DNA of 64,000 nt from Agapetus fuscipes (taxonomy: Eukaryota > Arthropoda > Insecta > Trichoptera > Glossosomatidae). This document shows positions 43,201 through 51,650 of this stretch, piece by piece. The DNA is taken from contig OX637359.1 of the NCBI GenBank assembly GCA_951799405.1, positions 6,444,201-6,508,200 of the forward strand, in the 5' to 3' direction. The position numbers and the translations under genes are program-made. Under the pieces are notes generated by a model. It was not told where the DNA came from. It saw nothing but the letters and a program-made list of their open reading frames with translations, and made no database searches. How positions within the stretch are numbered: the stretch's first letter is position 1; each line of letters begins with the position of its first letter.

Positions 43201-43826
43201 TTTGGACGAATATTACCAAGATAAAACATCGGTCGCCTTTTTCATCCCATACAAGTTGTACTGGTTGTCTGAACTTCAAACGTTATTTCCCAACATTCTT
43301 ATTTTTTGAGTTATTGCTCTTTATGATTAAGCGTGCGATATGTCACTTATTCAGTTTTACCTTTATGGTATAGATATGCAGATATCACATGGGATTATTG
43401 GTGAGTCCTTTCTTTATTTCCTAAATTTCCATCCGGTCTGTTTCACCAACCTCCGATCAATATTTGATTGACACAAATATTGCTTAATTCTGGTTAGGAC
43501 CTCAGTTAAATATTTCTCAGAAGTGGGTTGTAATATGATGGAATTTGAACAGGAAAGATGATGTACATCAGTTGATTTATGAATATCCAACCAAATTATG
43601 ATTGGAAAGGGAGAAATCACACTTAATTTTGATTTTTGTGTGAGTGGAGCTTGGTGCAACAGGCCTTAAGTAAAATACATTATTTTGAATAATTAACCTG
43701 ACAGCTTTATGGTTTTTGGAGCTGATATAGCACAAGCCATGGACATTGCTGTTCACAACCAGCAGCTCGTGGGTTCTACAGAGCGCTTTCCACAGCACCA
43801 TCTTGGAACTTCTATCATCAGTGGTG
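31066..43826 (-). CDS. ppk: Pickpocket-family DEG/ENaC sodium channel, 10 exons
   Basis: Exons (minus strand): 43826-43698, 42343-42134, 41280-41145, 40236-40082, 39147-39030, 38881-38742, 35608-35418, 33849-33714, 31643-31534, 31250-31066. From ATG 43801 they give 494 residues, normal for the family. The product is an amiloride-sensitive-type, trimeric plasma-membrane cation channel. Visible landmarks: the gating His-Gly (SNVHGLCYI), TM1 (VMLVSLGGSFFLS) followed by FPAITICSPN, a large cysteine-rich extracellular domain (EERNCQIECLMN, MCGCLPFFFP), and TM2 with selectivity motif GCS in FCLFLGCSIVS. The C-tail is short and lysine/arginine-rich. Which member of the family, and thus sensory or epithelial role, cannot be said. 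The N-terminus may extend through an exon near 44887-44909. Confidence 0.93.
31374..31406 (+). ncRNA. Hammerhead-like motif, degenerate
   Basis: GTGAAGA, then GCCCAT and ATGGGC able to form stem II, then CAAACG. First base of the core and the GAAA box deviate. Related sequence with CTGAAGA occurs at 56952. Confidence 0.25.
31534..31643 (-). CDS. ppk: pickpocket exon 9
   Basis: AGVNLTSDKSVVHIFFKKQ and VLRQDTIIPWWNLI: the pre-TM2 strand with a potential N-glycosylation site (NLT). Acceptor TTTCAG|CGCTGG, donor T|GTGAGT. Confidence 0.9.
31916..32896. mobile_element. TIR element with repeated TGTCCCAAGGTAC motifs
   Basis: Inverted ends share GGGAAAGACGTGTACCTTGG; TA flanks both. Inside, further TGTCCCAAGGTAC (or complement) motifs occur near 32101, 32130, 32518, 32852. 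No transposase ORF. Probably non-autonomous, in the channel intron between exons 8 and 9. Confidence 0.75.
33360..33640 (-). pseudogene. Penelope-like element C-terminal fragment
   Basis: Minus strand encodes FEAIEIYKNKNFNRKEEGLK then LNKTWLSS, the end of the GIY-YIG endonuclease domain of Penelope-like retroelements (the E-A-I-E-I-Y-K and W motifs). Nothing upstream in frame. Confidence 0.6.
33714..33849 (-). CDS. ppk: pickpocket exon 8
   Basis: EFLTDNEKHSLECQCDRLCD then TTLYRVHSDM; the CxCxxxC cluster belongs to the cysteine-rich extracellular domain. Donor TA|GTAAGT. Confidence 0.9.
33949..34117. mobile_element. MITE copy 2 (CCACGGTAATTCTTACC ends)
   Basis: Same family as 28019-28160, a little longer: inverted ends extend outward to AAGTCTCATCACCACGG and CCATGGTGATGATGGCC. 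An inner inverted pair ATATTGGTAATATTT / AAATATTACCAATAT makes it a good hairpin. Confidence 0.75.
34621..34894 (+). repeat. SINE alpha copy, tail interrupted by a MITE
   Basis: Head CCGGTCCGTAGTCTAGCGG, B box GGGTTCGAATCTTGG, body and AAATAAATCATCTTAAT tail. The ATT microsatellite resumes at 35332 after the inserted MITE. Confidence 0.82.
34896..35331. mobile_element. MITE of about 436 bp inserted in a SINE tail
   Basis: Ends TCGACGGTTAAAAGGAAGTA and the complement of GGAATTAGGGCATAAGCGAC form inverted repeats of about 34 bp with a few mismatches. Flanked by AT-repeat, so the target duplication is ambiguous. Confidence 0.7.
35418..35608 (-). CDS. ppk: pickpocket exon 7: cysteine-rich domain
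   Basis: RECLFRHERKLHFFQEYEER, NCQIECLMNASIKMCGCLPF and CLPVDVPCLYG. The NCxxEC and CGCxPFF motifs are diagnostic of DEG/ENaC. Acceptor TTTTAG|TCGG, donor A|GTAAGC. Confidence 0.95.
35640..36436 (-). repeat. Delta repeat, copy 2, split by a solo LTR
   Basis: Inverted relative to 28949-29312 and colinear on both sides of the LTR insertion (35697-36155). Confidence 0.75.
35697..36155 (+). mobile_element. Solo LTR, 459 bp, with ATAT target duplication
   Basis: Begins TGTTATGTAAAT and ends TTTCGTAACA (TGTTA/TAACA inverted termini), flanked by ATAT at 35693-35696 and 36156-36159. A TATA box (GTATAAAAGGG, about 35949) and AATAAA signals (about 36068-36090) give the U3-R-U5 layout of an LTR. No internal ORFs, so it is what remains after recombination between LTRs. 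A 4-bp duplication suits Ty3/gypsy-type elements. Confidence 0.85.
36541..37854 (-). mobile_element. TIR element nested in the pogo-like element
   Basis: Ends TGTGGTGTTCTTTTCCATAT and the complement TGTGGTGTTCTATTCCATAA, followed by GACTATTTCC on both sides, make TIRs of about 32 bp. Many GGAAATAGTCA or GGAATTAGT motifs lie inside, mostly near 37510-37850. A short coding remnant is on the minus strand. Confidence 0.75.
36922..37185 (-). pseudogene. C-terminal coding remnant in the nested TIR element
   Basis: Minus strand frame reads SSTYSGSFVTANISKKQKKI, then KKEDVAKLMKYFTKPPDA, a stop, and QFYNEVLGLEHFDE ending SDSEEQLFDED. It has the acidic end of a DNA-binding or transposase protein, but I do not recognise the family. 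One in-frame stop; no N-terminal part found. Confidence 0.45.
38425..38530 (+). repeat. Gamma repeat, partial
   Basis: Contains GCAAAAATTGCAGGGTTTATG and ATGTGCAGCATGCGTAAG, with gamma spacing; the TTAGATTAG end is absent. Confidence 0.5.
38742..38881 (-). CDS. ppk: pickpocket exon 6
   Basis: VMVHKSEDYPAYLGDYRFAK then GHETFFSLDGFSIKVASDVA; HxxEDYP is a conserved extracellular motif. Acceptor TTTTAG, donor GA|GTAAGT. Confidence 0.94.
39030..39147 (-). CDS. ppk: pickpocket exon 5
   Basis: TKYFGPHMGLSLLLDTEADN then MVFEHGGSSL; GLSLxLD is a conserved DEG/ENaC strand. Acceptor TTTTAG|GAGAAC, donor TTG|GTAAGT. Confidence 0.93.
40082..40236 (-). CDS. ppk: pickpocket exon 4
   Basis: KCGDFFVKCRWEGKFVNCSE, then LYGKCCSFNF; the CRW-C and GxCxxFN motifs are typical of insect pickpocket extracellular domains. 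Donor TG|GTATGT. Confidence 0.94.
40310..40760. repeat. Large foldback, arms of about 190 bp
   Basis: Left arm markers AAATTGTTATTAGTAGCT and TTGTTGAAAATATTTTATTT reappear inverted at the right (AAATAAAATATTTTCAACAA near 40606 and GCTACTAATAACAATTTG near 40716). The centre is about 40500-40550. No ORF. MITE-like. Confidence 0.8.
40876..41120 (+). repeat. Gamma repeat, full-length copy
   Basis: Reference copy: starts GACTTATAGGTTGGTATGCG, has TTCACTTTGCCAATGTCACC, GAGTTGCAGGGTGTATGT and GTGTCTGCTTGTGAGAATGC, and ends TTAGATTAGATTAGATT. Confidence 0.75.
41145..41280 (-). CDS. ppk: pickpocket exon 3
   Basis: DLPNVTTDDLRQAIRQLNSY and TQLYGIIRNNRYM; finger region of the extracellular domain. Acceptor TTTTAG|AGACC; phases fit exons 2 and 4. 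Confidence 0.85.
42134..42343 (-). CDS. ppk: pickpocket exon 2: TM1
   Basis: VMWIMVMLVSLGGSFFLSQA (TM1), then PFPAITICSPNIMKQQHVDK. The FPAITIC motif directly after TM1 is a DEG/ENaC signature. Acceptor TTGTAG|GGTG, donor AC|GTGAGT. Confidence 0.96.
42840..43085. other. Intronic stretch with GC-rich tract, unassigned
   Basis: Contains GGGCTGGCGCTAGGGCGCC and an inexact mirror TGGCGCC at 42992. No coding signal that continues in frame and no second copy in the window. Confidence 0.3.
43086..43343. mobile_element. MITE with 37-bp inverted ends
   Basis: ATATCGCACGCTTAATTATA and its complement at the far end, continuing through AAAGAGCAATAACTCAAAAA. About 256 bp, no ORF. Confidence 0.82.
43698..43826 (-). 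CDS. ppk: pickpocket exon 1 (or 2): N-terminus with gating His-Gly
   Basis: ATG 43801 gives MVLWKALCRTHELLVVNSNV then HGLCYISSKNHKAV. His-Gly is the cytosolic gating pair of DEG/ENaC channels. The frame is open upstream of the ATG to possible acceptors at 43826 and 43811. Donor AG|GTTAAT joins exon 2 in phase. Confidence 0.88.
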
Positions 43827-44254
43827 CTTCCGGATCAGAACAGCAGAACAAAAGATACAAAATGTACAATTTAAAATACCACAATAGATTCTAAATGTGA
43901 ATAAAATATGTAGCGTGTTAATGAAAAACCATTAATTAATTTAATTAAGTCAGTGGTTCTGAATCGGTGGTGCGTGGACCTTAAGCGGTGGTCAAGGAAT
44001 AAAAATAAATAAAGTGGTGCACAATGAACAATTCGTAGAAAATACACAAAGATTCAAGCTGAATGAACTTTATATATTATTTTTATGGAAATATTTAAAG
44101 TTTATGTTCAGATTAGAAAAAAGTAAATGAACTTCTTGAACCTTGTAGTCTCTGATTACAACCAAACTATCAATCTTGGTGGCTGCTCAAAAGGAAACTA
44201 TTTGGTGGTCGCAAAACGCAACTTGAAACTAAGCTGCACTCTGTATTTTTACAG

Positions 44255-44470
44255 GAGAAGAGGCCAGTTTTACACCAACCATTTTACTTGAAGTAGCGGT
44301 TTTCCTACTCTTGAGAGAAGGTTGAGTACACCTTGCCGGAATGTGGTATATAATATTAGCAAGACGAAAATGTCAATTATGACATCCATGGTGGGGCTTG
44401 AACCCTCGTCCTCTGGCTTTGAATGCAAGCGTTCTAACATTTAAGCTATCAGCTCTACGAGTCCCACAAT
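44255..44470 (-). repeat. SINE beta, degraded copy
   Basis: Markers GAAGAGGCCAGTTTTACACC, GGTTGAGTACACCTTGCCGG and, on the minus strand, the B box GGGTTCAAGCCCC. Confidence 0.6.
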
Positions 44471-44886
44471 GTATTAACGTTAAGAGCCACTAAATTAGAT
44501 AGACATGCAGATAATGGTAAGAGTAATGTGTGTTTAGTAATTACTCTTTTGTGATCATAATTATTTTATACCTGACGTTTAATCAATAATGACCATAAAA
44601 AATAAACATGTCTAATTAATTATTTACTTCCTGTAATAGGACTGTTGACATCGATTTGTCACCATGACATTTTTATTTTTGAACTATTTTACGCTTCTAT
44701 TGTATGAGTGGTTTTCAACCAAAGGCGGTAATCTAGGTTTTTTTTTAAAACTGAAAAAAAAATGTATGGAATCGCAAAGAATTCCTGTGTTTCCATTTTT
44801 CAATCCTTTCCACTGATAACACAATGGTTGAGTATTGTTATGTTTAATTGAAGGGTACCTCCAGGCTGTACCTACAGGATACTTAC

Positions 44887-44909
44887 ATCCGGCTAGCTCT
44901 CATCAGCAT
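44887..44909 (-). CDS. ppk: Possible upstream coding exon of the pickpocket gene
   Basis: ATG 44909 gives MLMRASR and then a good donor AT|GTAAGT. Its phase matches either acceptor of the 43826 exon. The frame is open further upstream (NLPKIQVSNTRKEP). Support is only phase and splice-site quality. Confidence 0.3.
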
Positions 44910-45084
44910 CACTCTCAGGGCGTGGGGTTCTTTCCTTGTGTTGCTTACTTGTATTTTGGGAAGGTTGTATATTTAATTAAAAGATAAGTTTAACATGAAC
45001 CAATAAGGGTTTATTTACTTTAGTAATATGGGGGAAAAAGGGGAAATAAGGGAATGGCAGGACCTGTACCTCGTCACTAAAACA

Positions 45085-45430
45085 CTCCCTACTCTGTTGA
45101 CTGGAGTTCCGAACTGAAGGCCTGGGGCAGCGCCCCAGGCTAGCGGCGGCTCACGAGGCGGACGCCTCCACACGTTGGAGCCCCTGGGTGGGCGCTCCTC
45201 ACTATGTCTCCTATGCCTCTGGTCCACAAGGCGGGTGCCTTGCTGGCAGGAAATCCAAGTAGATAGGGAGGAGGGAGCTCCATGGTAATGCCCCCTCTTG
45301 CACCGCTTGGTGCCTGGTCGCCGACGTCTGACTCTCTTCACCTCTTGCCGGGAACTGATGAGCGACGGCCCGATTGTTCGCACGGCGCAGTTCGGCCGCG
45401 TCCGTGACCGTTCGGCCCACAAAACACACT
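45085..45430 (-). other. GC-rich island, unidentified
   Basis: Sharply higher GC than its neighbours. The minus strand holds a 72-codon frame (FVGRTVTDAAELRRANNRAV and so on) with skewed codon use. It could be the edge of a GC-rich retroelement or a gene fragment; no domain recognised. Confidence 0.35.
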
Positions 45431-47445
45431 GTACACTTTGAGATTGTTCTTTCTATGTTATTTTAAAATAACATAACAGCATTTACGCAATGTTTTATAC
45501 TCAGGGTACAAGTATGTAAGATAATAAGACAGTGCATTTTTTATTAATTTATTTTATTTAAGAAAAGCATTCTTAGATTAAGAAGTATGAATAAAGACTA
45601 AAAAATATCTTTCAGCGTTCCTACGCCCATTTTTGTTTAACAATCTTCTTTATTCAACGATGAAAATGAAAAGATTCATACTTTCTATAAACTTTTGATG
45701 AGACTGCAGTGGCTTGAAAACTTGTGATAAACTTGTTTGTTATAGAATGATTACAAAATTTGAGAATAATGGCACAAATCTATTGGCTTACTTCCAATCT
45801 TTGTCAATAATTTGTTACTTCCTAGTTTTCTTCTAGGCAATGTATTTTCATCTTAATAATTAATTTAAAAAAAAAAAGTATTTACTACATTTTTGTACTT
45901 ATAAAATTAAATTTGTAAATCATTTACTTACCAAAGTTGGTGGCGCTACGACAGAGCGGATAGGTCAGTCACGTTTTGACTGGCGTGTTTCAAAACGGCT
46001 CCAGTTTGAATCAGGCCTTATACTATGGCTTTGACCTTGAGTTGTCATTGGGTAAATATTAATTAGTAATTAATTCATTCACTTCAATTGATGAATTTAA
46101 AATTGTTTCTCATTTTTTATTTGAGTTGATGACAGAAACCATAGATAACTGGATTTTTTTTACTGGCAATACTTTGTCAAAAACACTTCAAAAACGCCAT
46201 CTTGTCAAATTTGATTTCACTACATGACCACAGATGGCACTTTTATTCTAAAACAATGATACATCTTTTTTTATAAGGGTATTTCTGTTAACACAGGGAA
46301 AGTCCATTGTATTTTTTTTTAAATTCAATTGGAAAAACAAAGTTTTAATTCACTTGTATTTTATTTTTCGCTCAAACGTTTCATCTTCAGGAGCATAAAA
46401 AATCAAACAAAAGTGAATTAAACTTTGTTTTTCCAATTGAATTAAAAAAAATGATACATCTGTTTAAAAGCTCCAGAAAAAATATTTACATATTTTATGA
46501 ATCTAATTGGTTTATAAGCTGAACAAACCCTGAAAGATGGATTTCAATTCAGGCTCACTCGAAACTGCATCGTTAAATTAAATAATTTAATACTTTTTTA
46601 CTTTTGTAAATCTGTTCTTTATGAGAGAACAGATTTAGTTACCAAAGATCTTTTGATATAAAAAACCTCATTCATGTCCAATTATATAATAAAATGTCTT
46701 CTTACATACATAAAAAATGCAACGTACAATAGAATCGGAACATTATTTGCCCGGATGTCCAAAATTATCATTTTTATGCCGACAAATGTCACAGCTCTTT
46801 AGCAACCAATAGAAAATAATTGTTAGCCTTAGACTAAGTAAACCCAGGTTTGTGACATCACAACGTTTTCTTTAAATGCGCCGATCAAATTATAGGGTTT
46901 TTATTTCTTTTTAACTTCTCTCAAGCTTCCAAACATACATTTTAGTATCGTAAGAATTAAAAAAAATATATTGTTCAAACAAAAAGTTAATTTAATTTAC
47001 AAGTGAAACCTTTTTTTTTTATCATAACAATGACGTATTGCCAGGAAATAAAATAAATTAAATTTGGACTTACAAAACGTCTATTTACTATTAAATGTAC
47101 CTAGGTATATTTTAATATTTTCCTTAAAATCAACACAAAAGTGCATCACTAGAGGTAATTTGTGCATAGGTAATAAGTAGGTAGTATTTTAAAAATTCAA
47201 TGTGGACATTATATAAGTATGTAGGGCGACAACATGCCATCTTATTTTATACAACTTATTGTTATAATATTTTTTAGAAGATATTTAATAGTAGGTATAA
47301 TGCTTATAGTACAACTAGCTTATGTGTGCGTCTGACAGAGTTTAGGTGGTTAGAGTTTTATTCTTAGAATTCATGCATTTATTTCTTGAGTATGATTTGA
47401 ATCGTACAGAACCAAAGACGGCAATTTCAGATAAAAAGGTAACTT
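45431..47445. other. Intergenic AT-rich sequence with a foldback
   Basis: No gene found. 45481-45510 repeats a 29-base stretch at 16620-16649 (core GCAATGTTTTATACTCAGGG). 46300-46450 is a foldback (CAATTGGAAAAACAAAGTTT and complement) with a CTGAAGATGAAACG motif on the minus strand, Penelope-like. Confidence 0.5.
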
Positions 47446-47744
47446 AACTACACGTATAGCGTAAATATTTGCCGAGCTATCCCGAAGGGTTTCGCATGTG
47501 GCAAGTGGAATCTATTTATTTTTACAGGTAAGGGGGCCAGCCTTCACCAACGGGGTTTTCCAACTCCCAATGGGGCTGGTACTCATTTCTTGTGAAAGCT
47601 GAGTAAACCTTGTTGGTATTTAATTGTGGGTTTTAAAATAAGCACGAAAACGGGAAATCATTTCTGACACCCTCGGTGGGATTCGAACCCGAGCTCTCGG
47701 CATGGAATGCGAGCACTCTACCAACTGAGATATAGACCGGACAG
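47446..47744 (-). repeat. SINE beta, full-length copy
   Basis: On the minus strand: ATAGTCTCAGTT-like A box region (TATCTCAGTTGGTAGAGTGC), B box GGGTTCGAATCCCACC, then the body to ACACGTATAGCG. Well preserved. Confidence 0.82.
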
Positions 47745-48937
47745 ATATATTTTGAAAATGAGATAAATATTTGAAATCACAGAGAATACCATTTTCTGTG
47801 TTATCTTATTTTTCAAAACAATCTTATATTCTCGCTTTTGATTCTATATACTTAATTCATTTATTGTAAGAAAAAGTCAATCGAGAGATTTTTTTCAAAT
47901 CGGAATGTTCTATATTTAAATTCAAAATAAGACAGATTTTTGAGCGCTTGACTATAAACATGATCAATATAAAAGAAATAAATGGTGCATCAGAGACATT
48001 TCGCGTGCCAAATTGCTGATGTCTTACGGCATCAGTGGGTCTTGTTTTAATCTATTCCTAGACAACCGTCACCGGAGACTGCAACAAAAAATGCTGTTAT
48101 CTTTGGTATGTTTTTGACATTTTACACTGTTATCTGATGTCTTTTTTCTTCATTGTAAACTTATTTCTTCTGTGGCATATGCGTTTCTATAGGCAAAACC
48201 TTTATCCTTTAATATTGATCAATAGCAGTAAAGGTTGGCTATCACCGGCAAAAATATACTTTTTCTCAAGATCTTGCTTTATATAAAGGAAAAAATATAA
48301 TTTCAGAAAGTACATCAATAGAATCAAGAGGCAAAGAGAATCACAGGCCTTTTCGTAGCAGGTGGATCCCATTCAAGGCTTAATATGAACCCAGTAATAT
48401 AAAATAAGGACATCAAAGAAAAAAAAAATGTTTGGAAAAAAAAGTAAGGTGATAACCTTAATCCTTTTTTATATTATTCTATTTAATTATTTTCATTTCA
48501 CAATTTTAATAGAACTTGGATTGTTTTTTCTTTTCTTTTTTTAAATTGTTAGTAAGACATTGAGTGTTTGTTTGTATAAAAATGTATAAACGCTTTACAT
48601 GACTAAAATTTACACCAGAATAATTATCACATAATCTAACACGCAAATGTAAAGAAAATTCTCAAAATCAAACACCTATGTTTCTTTATAACGCGTTCTA
48701 CCTACCCTACCTCCGTATTCACATCTAAAAACCTTATGAATTTAAGGGGAATTCCCAATACAGCAACTAGCAACATTATGTCCTACTGACCAACATTATT
48801 TTTTTAATTATAACTTTTAAAATCAAATAAAGTTTTGCTTCTTATAGTTTATTACTTAAAAATAACAAAGACCTTACTTTTATTACAATAAATATAAATC
48901 AAAATATTTTTTTTGAAAACCTTTTGTTAGGTTGTCA
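47745..48937. other. Intergenic AT-rich sequence
   Basis: No coding region, repeat family or RNA gene recognised; long A and T runs. Confidence 0.4.
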
Positions 48938-49206
48938 GGCTGCAATCTAGTGTTTAACACTTTGGACTCGTAATTGGAAGTTAGTAGGTTTGATTTGAGG
49001 CGGACCGCACAAAAAAATTAATTTGTTTTCAAAAATGCTCTTTGCTGGGTTGAAATATTCATTTTTTATTGGTCCATCCAGCCTTATAGCAACTGGACCT
49101 TGCTTGAAAATTGTCGCTTTTTTATACCTAGCGACAACCAAGTACGAAGAGGACTCTTGTGGTAAGATTCACACAAAACATCACACACCAAAAAATCATC
49201 CTAATA
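48938..49206 (+). repeat. SINE alpha, diverged copy
   Basis: Head mutated (GGCTGCAATCTAGTGTTTAA), body GCTCTTTGCTGGGTTG and TTGCTTGAAAATTGTCGC, tail TCCTAATATTATTA. Confidence 0.65.
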
Positions 49207-49482
49207 TTATTACTTACTAGCAGTACCCGGCGTGTTTCACTACGCCATTTGGGCATGTGGTATCAATTTTTTTCTACAGATAAAAGAGGAAACAACAGGA
49301 TCAAAAAAAAAAGTTTGCTAATCGGAATCAAGCTTCACACAATTTATCTCTAGGTTAATCTTCACGTTTTCTAAAAAAAAAGGTCTAGGTACAACTGTTA
49401 AGCAGCAGAGCCAAGCATAGGGAAAATCGATTGCGGTGCTCCATTTATATTTAAGATAAAAAAATCGGCTATGTAACGTCAC

Positions 49483-50060
49483 TCATCTAATCTATTCTAA
49501 GTTGCATGGATATAATTGTTACATTTGGAATTCACATTAAGTGCATGCCCACAAGCAGACACGTATAAGTTCACACTTGCACATTCTGCGTGTGAACCTA
49601 CGCAACGCAACTACGCAACTAAGCTACACATATAGTGTAACTTCTTGCCGCGTTATCCCCGAAGGGGTCGCATGTGGCGAGTTGAACCTATTTATTTTTA
49701 CAGGTAAGGGGGCCGGCCTTACGCCAACTACTTCAGTTGAAGTGGGAATTTCCCAGCTCCCGAGGGGGCTGGTACTCATTTCTTGTAAAGGCTGAGTAAA
49801 CCTCGCCGGTATTTATATTATGGGGTTTGAAATACACACCGAAATCGGAAATCATTTCTGACACCCTCCTCGGTGGGATTCGAACCCGAGCTCACGGGGT
49901 AGAATGCAAGCACTCTACCAACTGAGCTATCGACCGGACTATCGAACCTACAACATAAAAACCCAAATCTCAAATGAACATACACCCTGCAACTCTTTGC
50001 TGACCTTCCCTGAAACAGGGGTGACATTGGCAGAGTGAACCATTTTCTATTTATAGTTGG
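49483..50060 (-). repeat. Gamma repeat, split by SINE beta
   Basis: Gamma sequence from CATCTAATCTATTCTAAG to GTGAACCTAC, then after the SINE from AACCTACAACAT to GCAGAGTGAACCATTTTC. The copy becomes contiguous when the SINE and one duplication are removed. Confidence 0.78.
49602..49943 (-). mobile_element. SINE beta, full length with 8-bp target duplication
   Basis: Flanked by GAACCTAC at 49594-49601 and 49944-49951. Minus strand shows GATAGCTCAGTTGGTAGAGT (A box) and GGGTTCGAATCCCACC (B box), then a body with a long GC-rich palindromic part (CCTCGGGGGAGCTGGG-like) ending in GCGTAGTTGCG. Confidence 0.88.
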
Positions 50061-50835
50061 TCAGATGCATATTGACCCATACAAGAAAAGAATATAAACA
50101 ATAAATTAAATTTTATAATCATACAATTAAAGAACTAATCTATAAAATTCACTATACTCTTTGAGCAAAGTGAAGAAATAAATGTATTCCAAACAATCAG
50201 GAATATTTTTCAATGTAACCGCACTGTGAAACGTATGCAGTTGGGGAAAATGCTTCATACAATATGATGCACTTAAGTGTTTTTTCAACTATCTCCATAA
50301 AAGTGTTTAATTTATGTTGAATTTTTGACTCCTTGTCTTGTATTTATCCCGGCCAAGTGAATTTACATTTTTTCCCCACATTTAAAATGTGCTCTATCCA
50401 TTATTTCAATAAGTGAAAGTTTTAGGTAGTGCACACGGAACATTTTCTATTGACAACAAAATTGTAAGTCGCACGGCCGGGTTAGGTAAAAGGCAAACAT
50501 TTTGTTTATCTTGGTTGCTTTGGACCATTGTCACATAGAAGAAAGACGTTTAACCGCCGAGAAAAAAACGATCTTTAAATTTGTGGTGAGTATATAATTT
50601 TACAGAAATGCGTTTTTTGAAAAAACAACTATATTATGTATATTTTAATTAAAAGTATGTTTCAATAAAAGGTTTTAATAATAATAATATATTTCAATAT
50701 GGTCTTCTAGTTGTGACCTACGAACTTTCGTTTATCGTATTTTTTATAAGTGCGGGATATAAAAGCTTTCTTACATTTCTAAAATTCAACTTGGAATACT
50801 CGAATAACATTTTTTAATTTGGAACTTTTGTCTAG
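50061..50835. other. Intergenic AT-rich sequence
   Basis: No gene, repeat family or RNA recognised. Confidence 0.4.
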
Positions 50836-50837
50836 GC

Positions 50838-51390
50838 CAGGGGTCGGCAACCTTTTGAGTCGGAAGAGCCAAAAATTACAATTTACAAATTTCAAAGTTT
50901 TTCCTTGACTTATAGGTTGGTATGAGGCTGACCACCCATACTGTAAAAAATGGTTCACTTTGCCAATGTCGCCCCTGTTTCAGGGAAGGTCGGCAAGAGT
51001 TGCAGGGCTAATGCTCATTTAAGATTGGGTTTTTATATTGTAGTTCCACATGCGGTATGTGTGAGCGCGAAATTATGCGTGTCTGCTTATGGGAATGCAT
51101 TTGATGTGAATCTCAAATGATACATATCTTATTTTGGATTTGGATTTGTAAAGAGCCACAAATATTTTTTTGCCAACAATAAATAGCGTCGATGGGGCGG
51201 GGGGAGGGTGGGGGGTGAAAAGCGAGTACAAGTAGCGGAGAGATCGTTAATCGATTCAGAACGATTTAGTTTTTTTCGATCAGAAGTATAATTCTGTGTT
51301 TTTTTTATATTTGCGTATGAAGTTAAAGAGCCGTAACTTCACACCCAAAGAGCCGCATGTGGCTGGTGAGCCGCAGGTTGCTTACCCCTA
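50838..51390. mobile_element. hAT-like non-autonomous element, split by gamma
   Basis: Left end CAGGGGTCGGCAACCTTTTG and right end (complement) TTAGGGGTAAGCAACCTGCG are hAT-like. 50908-51140 is a gamma copy inserted in it. A G-rich tract lies at 51194-51218. Target duplication not recognisable. Confidence 0.6.
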
Positions 51391-51427
51391 ACCAAACCGA
51401 TATCGATCCACCATATTTGTAAAAAGT

Positions 51428-51650
51428 CCGGTCTATAGCTTAGTTGGTAGAGTAACTGCATTCCATGCCGAGATCTCGAGTTAGAATCCCACCGAAGTTG
51501 TCAGAAATTATTTCTCGTTTCAGTGTTTATTTCTAACCCAAAATAAAATACCGGCAAGGCTTACTCAGCCTTCATAAGAAATGAGTGTCAAGCCACTCAG
51601 GAGCTGAATAACATCCATTTCAAGTTGGCGTAAAGTAAAAGTTACTGGGT
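51428..51650 (+). repeat. SINE beta copy, plus orientation
   Basis: Starts GTCCGGTCTATAGCTTAGTT (A box), B box degraded (GAGTTAGAATCCC), then TACCGGCAAGGCTTACTCAG. Confidence 0.75.

Noticed and set aside
43950..44230. hAT element starting CAGTGGTTCTGAATCGG
   Set aside because: The left end resembles hAT ends, but no matching right end or 8-bp duplication was found, so it is not listed as an element.
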